This document shows, one piece after another, positions 8,881 to 17,797 of a stretch of DNA of 44,935 nt; the first letter of the stretch is position 1; each line of letters begins with the position of its first letter. A program made the translations under genes and the position numbers. The notes beneath the pieces are model-generated. The model did no database searches. It was given only the letters and a program-made list of their open reading frames with translations, and was not told the DNA's origin. Source of the stretch: an uncultured Verrucomicrobia subdivision 3 bacterium (GTDB lineage: Bacteria; Verrucomicrobiota; Verrucomicrobiia; Limisphaerales; UBA11358); the NCBI GenBank assembly GCA_903888765.1, contig CAISVF010000605.1, positions 1 to 44,935 of the forward strand, read 5' to 3'.

Positions 8881-8889
8881 ATTTTAGCA
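8881..8889 (-). promoter_or_regulatory. Candidate extended -10 TGCTAAAAT immediately upstream of the B12-protein start codon
   Basis: The TAAAAT hexamer ends 6 nt before the ATG (8874), implying a near-leaderless transcript if used. Confidence 0.35.
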
Positions 8890-9000
8890 TTTCTGAACTA
8901 TGCCACCGGAACCCGAGAATTCCTATATAAATTCTGCTGCCCCGGCGGCAGGTTATCAGGAAGCAGTACGGGCGGTGATACGGCTCAGGCGAGTCAGCAA

Positions 9001-9019
9001 CCTCCGGCAAAGCCGGAGG
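9001..9019. repeat. Hairpin CCTCCGGC-AAA-GCCGGAGG
   Basis: Perfect 8-bp stem, AAA loop, IS left side. Confidence 0.8.
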
Positions 9020-9033
9020 CTTGAGCTAGCGTG

Positions 9034-9050
9034 AACCGCTCAAAGCGGTT
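9034..9050. repeat. Hairpin AACCGCTCAAAGCGGTT
   Basis: Perfect inverted repeat aaccgct / agcggtt. Confidence 0.75.
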
Positions 9051-9064
9051 TGTTGTTTCCGTTA

Positions 9065-9079
9065 GCCGCTCAAAGCGGC
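9065..9079. repeat. Hairpin GCCGCTCAAAGCGGC
   Basis: Inverted repeat gccgct / agcggc overlapping the tnpA 3' end. Confidence 0.7.
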
Positions 9080-9527
9080 ATTAGGGTTAATTGATCTAGC
9101 CGCTGATCTTCTTTTTCCTGTTCCTGAATGTAGCGACGCACCGCAACTTCGTCCCGCCCCACCGTCGAAACCCAATAGCCGCGTGCCCAGAACTGCTGAC
9201 CCACAAAGCTGCGGCGTCTGCCGCCATACACCCGTGCAATATGAATAGCCGTCTTCCCTTTCAGAAACCCCACCACCTGGGCCACCGAATACTTCGGTGG
9301 AATCGCCATGAGCATATCCACATGGTCGGGCATCAGGTGCCCCTCGATAATGTCGCATTCTTTTTTCCGCGCCAGTTCCCGAAAAACCAGCCCCAGTTCC
9401 CGCCGGATTTGCCCATACAGCCTTTTCTTCCGATAAACACCACGTGATATTTGCATTCCCACGTGGTGTGTTTCAATGTTTCATACGTTTGCATTGTCTG
9501 TCCTTTCGTAAACTTTGAGCGGTTCAC
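9070..9527 (-). pseudogene. IS200-like Y1 transposase, frameshifted
   Basis: The N-terminal part is in one frame (MQTYETLKHTTWECKYHVVFIGRK...) and the rest in another (..LYGQIRRELGLVFRELARKKECDIIEGHLMPDHVDMLMAIPPKYSVAQVVGFLKGKTAIHIARVYGG...VGRDEVAVRRYIQEQEKEDQ). The HUH motif reads HVD instead of HVH. Confidence 0.8.
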
Positions 9528-9546
9528 GCAAGTCAGACGCCCAAAG

Positions 9547-9576
9547 GACTCCCGGAACTGTCAAACTCCGGGAGTC
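9547..9576. repeat. Hairpin GACTCCCGGA...TCCGGGAGTC
   Basis: Perfect 10-bp arms, 10-nt loop. Confidence 0.8.
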
Positions 9577-9577
9577 T

Positions 9578-9594
9578 CTCCAGCAAAGCTGGAG
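9578..9594. repeat. Hairpin CTCCAGC-AAA-GCTGGAG
   Basis: Perfect 7-bp stem, AAA loop. Confidence 0.75.
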
Positions 9595-9719
9595 GATTTA
9601 GCTGGAATTAAGTGAATTAAGTCTTTTGTACGGACAAGTAATCCGAAATGACATCACAGCTCATGTGCAATCCTGTCTGGGCAACATGGAGGGAAGGACT
9701 CTCAAAGGTGGCAGTTTAT

Positions 9720-11675
9720 TTATTTTTCAGGATGGAATCGCAGCAGCGCAACGCCGTGGCGGGGGACCGGGAGGGAAAATTCATTCGAGAAAACGCCAAG
9801 GTCCTTTTGCCGCCAGAGGTCGCGGACCCTTTGCTGGCCGGACAAGCCCAGCACGCTCCACGGTGCCGTGAGCTGAACGGGAAACTCGCCTTGATTGCAC
9901 AAGCCCACGGCTTTGCTGCCGTCCGCCATTTCCTTGATCATCAGGAACGTCGTGGGGGTCAAGCGCGCCACGGCAGCGGACTGGCCCAGCGGATCTTGAT
10001 CCACCTCAATGACCTCTGGATTGCACAGGACATTGAGCGTAAATTCATCCAAAGTCGTCATGTCGCCGCTGTAAAACAAGGGCGCGGCCATCAGGCACCA
10101 GAGCGACATGAACGAGTATTGCTCCGTGGGGGTGAGCGGGCAGGGTTTTGGCTGGCCCATGGCGCTGGCGCTGCCGATGTGGCCGATCTGAATATAATCC
10201 GGATCATTCCAGGCACCGGGACGAGACCAGGCGCGATATTCGGAATTCTTCAGCGCCACGGCAAACAATTGCTGGAGGCTGAACCCCAAATCACCCGCCG
10301 TCCGCCAACAGTGGCCGCCGACATCCGCGCCCCAGCACCAGACATCTCCCATGCCATATTGGCAGAGGTTAAAGACAAGGTCGCGCGATTGCTGCCGGAG
10401 CAGTGAACCCATTTTACGGTAGGGTAACTGATAGGCTGCGAGCGAGATGGCCTGCGGGCCAGAGGAAGAGTTGTTACTATTCCTGGCAATGCGCCCGTAA
10501 CTGCACCAATCATATTTTAGAAAATCAAATCCCCAGTCGGCAAATTGTCTGGCGTCTTGGGCCTCGTGGTCAAACGTCCCGGTACAACTGGCGCAGGTCA
10601 AGGGTCCGGGCGAGGTGTAAAGCCCCGCCTTGAGTCCGCGCGCGTGAATGTAATCGGCCAGCGCCTTCATGTCGGGGAATCGGGCATTGCCGGCCAGGTT
10701 GCCGGCGGCATCGCGCTGACCCATCCAGCAGTCGTCCACATTCACATATTGATACCCAACATCTGACATGCCGCTGGCGATCATAACATCCGCTGCATGG
10801 CGCATATCAGCATCGGTCACGCGGGCGTAATAGGCATACCAGTCATTAAATCCCATGGGAGGCGTGAGCGCGAGTTGGTCGCCGGCAACGATCGAAAAGT
10901 TCCTCACGGATTTGCCATGCGGGTTTTCCGCGCATAACACCACTCCATAGTCACCGCGCTCAGGAGCCATGCCGGTGATGATACCGCTGGCGGGGTCCAA
11001 GCGGAGTGAAGCGGGAAGTCCGCTGGCGGAAAATGTCAGCGGCCGCTGTCCCTGACAAGGGATCCGATAGAGAAACGGGTTTCCCGGACGGCAACCATAG
11101 ACCAACGGGCCATTCACGCGCGGGGACGGAACGGGCGCGGGGGTTAAGAGGACTGCTTCCTCATCGGGCGCACCGGTTATAGCCGGTTTCGCTCCGCTAA
11201 ACGTGAGTTGAGCGTCCGCCCAATCCGCGTGGTCGTATTCAATGCCATCGCCAGCGTCGGCTGCGAGCAGCAGGAGGTTTTTAATCCCGTTCAAATCCAA
11301 ATCCACGGGCCTGGCCTGGTCGCCACCTTTCATTCGGCCGGAGCGCCACAACTCACGGCCATCGCCGAAAACCTCGAATTCAACGGAACCGGCGTTTTTG
11401 GCGCCGTCATCCACGCCCACCGCCGCCGTGAAATGTTGGCCGCCAGCGACGCGCAGCCAAAGCCGGCTCACCGCGTGCGTGCCGACGCCATGTTCAAATT
11501 TCCGGCCGGAAATGCGGAGAGGCGACCGGGTGACGGACTGGTTTTTTTGTGCCTCGCCCCAGCCTTGGAGAATCAGGGAGGTGTTCAGTTCGTCCAACCA
11601 AATCGAGTCGGCACGGGCATAAAGCAAGGTGCCCCAAAAAACGGCGGCGGCAACGAGGAAGATTCTGGTTTGCAT
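9720..11675 (-). CDS. Secreted alpha-galactosidase, NPCBM domain plus GH27 catalytic domain
   Basis: Signal peptide; NPCBM-like region (GRKFEHGVGTHAVSRLWLRVAGG...FTAAVGVDD); GH27 motifs LTPPMGFNDWYAYYARV, YVNVDDCWMGQRD, LKAGLYTSPGPLTC, FDFLKYDWCSYG. Confidence 0.93.
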   Translation of the reverse strand: MQTRIFLVAAAVFWGTLLYARADSIWLDELNTSLILQGWGEAQKNQSVTRSPLRISGRKFEHGVGTHAVSRLWLRVAGGQHFTAAVGVDDGAKNAGSVEFEVFGDGRELWRSGRMKGGDQARPVDLDLNGIKNLLLLAADAGDGIEYDHADWADAQLTFSGAKPAITGAPDEEAVLLTPAPVPSPRVNGPLVYGCRPGNPFLYRIPCQGQRPLTFSASGLPASLRLDPASGIITGMAPERGDYGVVLCAENPHGKSVRNFSIVAGDQLALTPPMGFNDWYAYYARVTDADMRHAADVMIASGMSDVGYQYVNVDDCWMGQRDAAGNLAGNARFPDMKALADYIHARGLKAGLYTSPGPLTCASCTGTFDHEAQDARQFADWGFDFLKYDWCSYGRIARNSNNSSSGPQAISLAAYQLPYRKMGSLLRQQSRDLVFNLCQYGMGDVWCWGADVGGHCWRTAGDLGFSLQQLFAVALKNSEYRAWSRPGAWNDPDYIQIGHIGSASAMGQPKPCPLTPTEQYSFMSLWCLMAAPLFYSGDMTTLDEFTLNVLCNPEVIEVDQDPLGQSAAVARLTPTTFLMIKEMADGSKAVGLCNQGEFPVQLTAPWSVLGLSGQQRVRDLWRQKDLGVFSNEFSLPVPRHGVALLRFHPEK

Positions 11676-11684
11676 ATTTTTATT

Positions 11685-11693
11685 ATTTTAGCA
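11685..11693 (-). promoter_or_regulatory. Candidate extended -10 TGCTAAAAT upstream of alpha-galactosidase
   Basis: + strand attttagca, 9 nt before the ATG at 11675. Confidence 0.3.
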
Positions 11694-12062
11694 CAGAGGA
11701 CTGCGACGGGGAATTACGGAAGGTAAGTTTTTGGTCATCAGCAAGGGAGAACGCTGTCTCGTCGGTGGGCGACAGCAAGTGCCGCTGCTTGAAAGCCCAG
11801 GGCGTCCGCAGCTAAATTTTCCGTTAATTTCGGGCCAAACGAGCCATTAGCAAAACCCGTTAGGAGCCGGGGTGACGGGGCTCAAATTAAAGCAAGGTTA
11901 GCGAGTGCCAATGAACGGCGAAGACGGCGCGCACGGAGGTCTTGGCAGACGGGTCACGCGCTCTGCCAGAAAAAATTGTCGGTTTTCGCTTTTTAACTCG
12001 GGGAGCCATGCTCCGCGCTCCGGGGGAAACGAGTGGGCGGTTAACCGGTGCGGAAGGGAAAA

Positions 12063-12138
12063 GCGGTGGAGGGCCACCGCATTCCAAGACGCTGGCGCGT
12101 TCACGGGATACTTGGCTGGCGCGGAGCGTCTTGGAATG
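12063..12138. repeat. Compound intergenic inverted-repeat element (GCGGTGG-AGGG-CCACCGC followed by CATTCCAAGACGCT...AGCGTCTTGGAATG)
   Basis: 7-bp stem with 4-nt loop at 12063-12080, plus 14-bp perfect arms at 12080-12093 and 12125-12138. Confidence 0.7.
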
Positions 12139-12319
12139 TGCCTGCTTTCGGGCATCTTGAGGAGCAGCATGGTGGCAGGGGGCAGCGAAAAGGGAAATGC
12201 GGAGCTGAGGCGGTGGGCGAGGGGCGGCTACTGTTTATCAAAAAAATCAAATGGTTTGGCGGTTTACATATGACATCCGGAGGGAAAACCAGCTAGGATA
12301 CAGCATCTCCAATAAATTC

Positions 12320-14134
12320 ATGTCCTTAATTTGCGCAAAGTCTGAACCAGGCTGGCGGGTTGCCTTGATGGCAGTCGCGGCGGGCTTTGCCCTGATGCAA
12401 GGGTGCGTGGCTGGCGAGACCCGGATCATCCCGGTGCAGGCAGCGGGTTTTGATCTTGGACGGGAAAAGTCGGTCTTTGATGGGACCAACCGGTGGGAAT
12501 TGGCGCTGGAGCAGCCGGTGGGGAGGGTGCCCTTTAATCAACTCGCGGTGAAGCAAGGTTCACAGCCAGCCATGCTCGGGCCGGACCCCAAAATTCCCTA
12601 TTTTATGGTCCGTTTCGCTTTGCCTATTCCGCCGGAAAACGCCACCAACGAGGTGGCCACACTAGCGGGCCTGGACCCGGAGGTTTTTACCCACAACCAT
12701 TCACCCGGCCTGGAGATATTGCCCAATGGAGATGTTTTGGCAGTGTATTTCAGCACGCCACCGGGCCAGAGCGAAAGTGACGTGACCACGTCATTTATTC
12801 AGGCACGCCTCCGGTATGGCGCGGAGGAGTGGGATTTGCCGGAGCTATTCTTTAAAACGAAGGGCTATAACGATCAATCGGGGTTGTTGTGGAAAGACGG
12901 GCAGAAGATCTGGTTTTTTGGGGGCGGGCGGGAGCTGTCGGACCGGGTTCCGTTCAAGCTGGCCACTTCATGCGATAATGGGGCCACCTGGACTTTGACC
13001 CTACCGCAGCTAGACCGGCCGGCCGAGCATTTCACAGCCCAACCCATCACCAGCGCCTTTCGTAGTCCAGACCAATCCATCTACTTTGCGATGGATGGCG
13101 ATAAAGCCACCAGCTTCCTCTGGCGCAGCCGGGACGAAGGCGTTCATTGGCAGGACATGGGCGGCCGTACCGGCGGCCGACACTCCGCGATAGTGCCACT
13201 GAACGAACGGGGATATTTGCTTTCCATCGGCGGTAAGAATGCAAGCGTCAGCGGATGGTCGCCGGAAAATTTCTCGACCAACTGGGGGCTTAGTTGGAGT
13301 CCCAGCGAAGCGTCACCGTTTCCGCCACTGGGCACTGCCCAGCGCCCCTCGCTTATCCGGCTGGCGGACGGAAATTTATTTTTTACGAGCGATGCCTGGC
13401 TGCATAAAGCGGGTAAAGCGCCCCCGCCGGATTGGAAGTATGGCAATGGCGGTTTCGTGGCGATTTCGACCAATCAGGGGGTGACCTGGCTGGTCAAAGT
13501 CTTACCGGTGCAGTTGCCGAACCATGAGCGCGAACGCGGCACGAACGGCACGCTCGGCTATGTGACAGCCCGGCAGGCTCCCAATGGCTTGATTCACATT
13601 TTGACCACGGAAACGCAGCCCTGCCTGCATTATGAATTGAACGAGGCGTGGGTCTTTTCGCCAGCGGGGGAAAGGCGACCCGATTCAACCGTGCAGGAGG
13701 TTAAACACTATGTGGAAAATTACCCGAATGGAAAATTGCGGGCACAATGGAGTGCCGCGATATGCGCCAGCGGACGCTATTTGCTCCATGGCCGGGAAAC
13801 AGATTACTACGAAAACGGGGCCAAGCAGCATGAAGTTATATATGCCAGCGGTCGCAAAACCGGAGTGGAAAATTTCTGGTCGCCGACCGGAAAAAAATTG
13901 TGGAGTTGGACTCGCAATTTAGAAAGCAACACGGGCGTATGGACGCAGTACTGGCCGAATGGGCGCAAAAAAATGGAGTCCGCCTGGAACATCCGGCCAA
14001 CGGCGCGTGATTTGGCGCGTAGCTTTTACGGCTTGGTGGCTCACGGCCCGGTCCGCCAGTGGAACGAGCGCGGCGAGCTGATCCGCTCGGCCCGGTTTGT
14101 GAATGGGGGTTTCCGCGAGAAGGAGGGGCTTTGA
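12320..14134 (+). CDS. Sialidase-like (BNR/Asp-box) beta-propeller, probable lipoprotein, with C-terminal MORN_2/YwqK-like repeats
   Basis: MSLICAKSEPGWRVALMAVAAGFALMQGC (lipobox-like). Asp boxes SCDNGATW, SRDEGVHW, STNQGVTW. C-terminus GRETDYYENGAKQHEVIYASGRKTGVENFWSPTGKK...GVWTQYWPNGRKKMESAWN. Confidence 0.82.
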   Translation: MSLICAKSEPGWRVALMAVAAGFALMQGCVAGETRIIPVQAAGFDLGREKSVFDGTNRWELALEQPVGRVPFNQLAVKQGSQPAMLGPDPKIPYFMVRFALPIPPENATNEVATLAGLDPEVFTHNHSPGLEILPNGDVLAVYFSTPPGQSESDVTTSFIQARLRYGAEEWDLPELFFKTKGYNDQSGLLWKDGQKIWFFGGGRELSDRVPFKLATSCDNGATWTLTLPQLDRPAEHFTAQPITSAFRSPDQSIYFAMDGDKATSFLWRSRDEGVHWQDMGGRTGGRHSAIVPLNERGYLLSIGGKNASVSGWSPENFSTNWGLSWSPSEASPFPPLGTAQRPSLIRLADGNLFFTSDAWLHKAGKAPPPDWKYGNGGFVAISTNQGVTWLVKVLPVQLPNHERERGTNGTLGYVTARQAPNGLIHILTTETQPCLHYELNEAWVFSPAGERRPDSTVQEVKHYVENYPNGKLRAQWSAAICASGRYLLHGRETDYYENGAKQHEVIYASGRKTGVENFWSPTGKKLWSWTRNLESNTGVWTQYWPNGRKKMESAWNIRPTARDLARSFYGLVAHGPVRQWNERGELIRSARFVNGGFREKEGL

Positions 14135-14135
14135 C

Positions 14136-15734
14136 ATGAACACCCTGCGCTGGCTGGATCTCGTGATCATTGCGATTTATTTTGGTGCGGTGGCGGCGAT
14201 CGGGCTGCACTTTGCGCGACGGCAGAACTCGACCGAAGCTTATTTTGTGGCCCGCCGCTCGATTCCACATTGGGCCATGGGACTTTCCATATTCGCGACC
14301 ATAATCAGCAGCATCACGTTCATTGCCTATCCCGGCGCGGCGTTCCAGGGCAATTGGAACCAACTGGCACCCGGTTTGATGGCGGTCGGAGTGTTGTTGC
14401 TGGGCGGGATGGTGCTAGTTTCCTTTTTCCGCCACGCAGTGGGCATGAGCGCCTACGAATATTTTGAAAAACGTTTCGGCTATGGAGCGCGGGCATATAG
14501 CGCGCTGGCATTTGCGGCCGGCCATTTTTCCAAAATGGGATTTGTGCTGTTCACCATCACCACGGCGATTTGCGGCATGACCGGCTGGGATAAATACCAG
14601 GTGATCGTCGGGGTCGGGTTGGTGACCATTCTCTACACGCTGGTCGGGGGGCTGGAAGCGGTGATTTGGACGGAAGTTTTACAAGGGATTGTTAAAATTC
14701 TGGGCGTGCTGGTGGTGCTCGGGGTGCTGCTATGCATCATGCCCGGCGGCGCGGCGGCGGCTTTTCGACTGGCGGCCAGCCACGACAAATTCAGCCTCGG
14801 GAGCTACGATTTTCAACTGACTGCAAAAGGGAATTTCTGGGTAATGCTGCTCTACGGGGCGTTCTTTTACCTGCAAAAGTATGCCACTGATCAAACCCTC
14901 GTGCAGCGCTACCTGGTCGCTAAAAATGATCGGGAGGCGCTGAAAGGGGTGGCGCTGGGGGCCCTGCTTTGCGTGCCGGCGTGGGTGGCATTCATGCTGG
15001 TGGGCACCTTGTTGTGGGCGTATTACCAACTTTCCGGCGAGAGTTTTCCGGCGCAATTGCTGGATGCCAAGGGGCAGGTAATCGCGGACCGGGTGTTTCC
15101 ATTTTTTCTGACCACGAAGATTCCCGCCGGCCTGGCCGGCATTTTCATGGCGGCGCTTTTTTCCGCCGCGATGTCCACGATGTCATCCGATCTGAACTGC
15201 CTGGCGGCGGTGGGGGTGCAGGATTATTATTGCCGGCTGCGCCCGGAATCAACGGAACGACAACGCTTGTTTATCGGGAAACTTATCGTGGCCGGCAGCG
15301 GTTGGCTGGCGGTGGGCATCGGGGCGGTCATCGCAGGCAAAGGCGATGGCGTTTTAGCCCTTTACTACGCGACCACAGCCATTGTCTCCGCCGGGCTGGC
15401 CGGGATGTTCTTGCTGGCTTTCTTCAGCCGCCGCGCCAATAAACAGGGACTCTGGACCGGCATGGTAGCCGCGCTGGTATTCACTGGCTGGGCCACATTG
15501 ACCGGCGGGAAATACAAGATGCTGGACCTGGGCTGCAATTACGCCGGTCCGGATGTTTTGATCGGCGTCATCGCGCACCTGATTGTGCTGGTGGTTGGCT
15601 ACGCGGCCAGTTGGCTGTTTCCGCCGGATAACACGATCCGGAACGAATGGACTTTCTGGGGCTGGCTCGAAAAAAAGAAACTTTTAAAGTTGAATCCGAT
15701 GGCTTCCGCCTCGCCGATGGAGGTGCCTTTATGA
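14136..15734 (+). CDS. Sodium:solute symporter (SSS family)
   Basis: LVIIAIYFGAVAAIGLHFARRQNSTEAYFVARRSIPHWAMGLSIFATIISSITFIAYPGAAF; multiple TM segments; SSAMSTMSSDLNCLAA-like region. Confidence 0.93.
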   Translation: MNTLRWLDLVIIAIYFGAVAAIGLHFARRQNSTEAYFVARRSIPHWAMGLSIFATIISSITFIAYPGAAFQGNWNQLAPGLMAVGVLLLGGMVLVSFFRHAVGMSAYEYFEKRFGYGARAYSALAFAAGHFSKMGFVLFTITTAICGMTGWDKYQVIVGVGLVTILYTLVGGLEAVIWTEVLQGIVKILGVLVVLGVLLCIMPGGAAAAFRLAASHDKFSLGSYDFQLTAKGNFWVMLLYGAFFYLQKYATDQTLVQRYLVAKNDREALKGVALGALLCVPAWVAFMLVGTLLWAYYQLSGESFPAQLLDAKGQVIADRVFPFFLTTKIPAGLAGIFMAALFSAAMSTMSSDLNCLAAVGVQDYYCRLRPESTERQRLFIGKLIVAGSGWLAVGIGAVIAGKGDGVLALYYATTAIVSAGLAGMFLLAFFSRRANKQGLWTGMVAALVFTGWATLTGGKYKMLDLGCNYAGPDVLIGVIAHLIVLVVGYAASWLFPPDNTIRNEWTFWGWLEKKKLLKLNPMASASPMEVPL

Positions 15735-16876
15735 ATCCCATCACCCTGCGCCAGCCAGCCACCCTGGTTTTCGGCAACGGCTGCGCCCCTCAATGTGCCG
15801 ACTTTCTGGCGCAAAATGGCGTCCGGCGGGTGCTGCTGGTTTCCAGCACGCCGGTTTTGCCCCGCCTGGACGAAGTGAGGCAGGCTTTGAAAAAGTGCGG
15901 CCTGGCGGTAGTGCTGGCCTCGCCGGTGGACCGGGAACCGACAGAGGAGCTCTTCGAACGCATTTTGCTGATGGCGCAAGGTGAGAAGATTGACAGCGTG
16001 CTGGGCATTGGCGGCGGCAGTGCCATTGACGTGGCCAAGCTCGTGGCGGCCCTGGCACAGGGACGGCAGCCGGTGCGGGAGGTGTTTGGCATCAACTTAT
16101 TGGCCGGCCGGCAATTGCCGCTGGTCTGTCTGCCCACCACGGCGGGGACGGGAGCGGAAGTCTCGCCCAACGCGATATTGCTGGATGAAACGGATGAGTC
16201 CAAAAAAGGGGTCATCAGTCCGCACCTCGTTCCCGATGCCGCCTTTCTGGATCCGCTGTTGACTCTGAGCGTGCCTCCGGCAGTAACGGCGGCCACGGGT
16301 CTGGATGCGCTGACGCATTGCATTGAAGCGTATGCTAATAAATACGCGCATCCCCTAGTTGATACCTATGCCCTGCGAGGAGTGGAATTGATCGCGGCCA
16401 ATCTGGCCCGCGCGGTCCGGGAGGGGAGCGATACGGAAGCCCGCGCCGCGCTCGCACTGGGAAGTCTTTATGGCGGCCTTTGTCTGGGGCCCGTCAATAC
16501 CGCAGCGGTCCATGCGCTGGCGTATCCGTTAGGCGGCCGCTTTCGCATCCCGCACGGGGTGGCCAACGCCCTATTGCTGCCGCATGTGTTGCGCTTCAAT
16601 TTTCCGGCGGCACCGGAGCGCTACGCGGAGATTTCCTCTGCCCTGGGCGTGGCCCGGTCGGGCACGGCTTTGGCCCGGGCCGAAGGCGGGGTGGAATGGC
16701 TCTCACGGCTTTCCCATGACTGCGGCGTGCCGCAGCGGTTGTCCCAATTGAGCATTCCCCGCGAGACCATTCCCTGGCTGGCCAGCTCGGCCATGAAAGT
16801 GACCCGGCTGTTGAAAAATAATCTTCGCCAGCTAACCGAGGCGGATGCGGTGGCTATCTACGAAGCGGCCTATTGA
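15731..16876 (+). CDS. Iron-containing alcohol dehydrogenase
   Basis: LGIGGGSAIDVAKLVAAL, LPTTAGTGAEVSPNAIL, GLDALTHCIEAY, HALAYPLGGRFRIPHGVANALLLPHV. Confidence 0.94.
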   Translation: MNPITLRQPATLVFGNGCAPQCADFLAQNGVRRVLLVSSTPVLPRLDEVRQALKKCGLAVVLASPVDREPTEELFERILLMAQGEKIDSVLGIGGGSAIDVAKLVAALAQGRQPVREVFGINLLAGRQLPLVCLPTTAGTGAEVSPNAILLDETDESKKGVISPHLVPDAAFLDPLLTLSVPPAVTAATGLDALTHCIEAYANKYAHPLVDTYALRGVELIAANLARAVREGSDTEARAALALGSLYGGLCLGPVNTAAVHALAYPLGGRFRIPHGVANALLLPHVLRFNFPAAPERYAEISSALGVARSGTALARAEGGVEWLSRLSHDCGVPQRLSQLSIPRETIPWLASSAMKVTRLLKNNLRQLTEADAVAIYEAAY

Positions 16877-16886
16877 CGATTCTGAA

Positions 16887-17795
16887 ATGAAAAATGTTTT
16901 GAAACATGGCGGTGCGGTGGTGCCGCTGGTGACCCCTTTCACGGCGGGAGGCGGGCTGGATGAGGACGCGCTGGAGCGCCTGGTGGCCGCGCAGGTGGCG
17001 GGCGGGGTGGCCGGGGTTTTCGTGCTGGGAACAACCGGCGAAGGCGCCCGGGTGCCCGCTGATTATCGCCGCCGGCTGGTGGAATTAACGGTGCAGCACG
17101 CCGCCGGGCGGACGCTGGTTTACGCCGGCCTGGGGGATATGCAAACCCCGGACGTGGCGGAGGCGAATGAATTTCTGAAGGCCGGGGCGGTGGCCGTCGT
17201 CGCGCACCCGCCGATTTCTCAAAAAGTTCCGGTGGCGCAATTATCCGCTTGGTATGAAGGTCTTTTGAATGAGGTGGCCGGACCCATGCTCCTCTACAAC
17301 ATGCCGATGACGACGGGCGTTTCCATTTCGATGGAGTCCGTCGGGCAATTGCTCGGGCACCCGAAGCTGGCCGGCATCAAAGACTCGGAAAATGATCCGA
17401 AGCGCCAGGAGGAATTATTGCGGCGCTATGGCGGCCGGGCAGACTTTTCGGTTTTCGTAGGCGTGGGCGCTTTGATGGAGAAAGGCTTGAAATGGGGGGC
17501 GGATGGGATTGTGCCCAGTGTCGGGAATCTGATCCCGGCGGTATGCCAGGAACTTTGGGCGGCCGCAAAAAGGGCCGATTGGGTGACCGCCGAAAAACTT
17601 TCCGGGCGAATGCATAGCGTGGCCGCGCTCTACCAGCAGGGGCGAAACCTGAACGAATCGCTGGCGGCGCTGAAGGCGGCGCTGCAATGCCGCGGGCTTT
17701 GCTCGGCGCGCATGCTGCCGCCACTGAGGAAAGTCTCCGAGCTGGAACTGGAAAACATCCGACGGCAGATGGCCGCCCTGGATTTGCTGAATTGA
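16887..17795 (+). CDS. DHDPS/NAL-family class I lyase (paralog 1)
   Basis: GAVVPLVTPFTAGG, LGTTGEGARV, MLLYNMPMTTG, LAGIKDSEND (Schiff-base Lys). Confidence 0.93.
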   Translation: MKNVLKHGGAVVPLVTPFTAGGGLDEDALERLVAAQVAGGVAGVFVLGTTGEGARVPADYRRRLVELTVQHAAGRTLVYAGLGDMQTPDVAEANEFLKAGAVAVVAHPPISQKVPVAQLSAWYEGLLNEVAGPMLLYNMPMTTGVSISMESVGQLLGHPKLAGIKDSENDPKRQEELLRRYGGRADFSVFVGVGALMEKGLKWGADGIVPSVGNLIPAVCQELWAAAKRADWVTAEKLSGRMHSVAALYQQGRNLNESLAALKAALQCRGLCSARMLPPLRKVSELELENIRRQMAALDLLN

Positions 17796-17797
17796 TC

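Larger units (their letters stand above)
8995..9605 (-). mobile_element. IS200/IS605-like (Y1 transposase) element with structured ends, degenerate; boundaries approximate
   Basis: TnpA-type coding region flanked by hairpins, plus a 16-bp inverted repeat cgtgaaccgctcaaag (9030-9045) / ctttgagcggttcacg (9513-9528). Confidence 0.7.

Noticed and set aside
8941-9000. Possible cobalamin riboswitch upstream of the B12-binding gene (- strand CCTGATAACCTGCC resembles part of a B12 box)
   Set aside because: Only ~130 nt separate the ATG from the IS hairpins. No other conserved B12-riboswitch segments were found, and the resemblance is short.
9648-10406. 252-aa + strand ORF
   Set aside because: Antisense to the GH27 alpha-galactosidase.
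11887-12296. Short ORFs around 11887-12296 on both strands
   Set aside because: They translate through the palindromic repeat element and have no domain signal; treated as non-coding repeat DNA.
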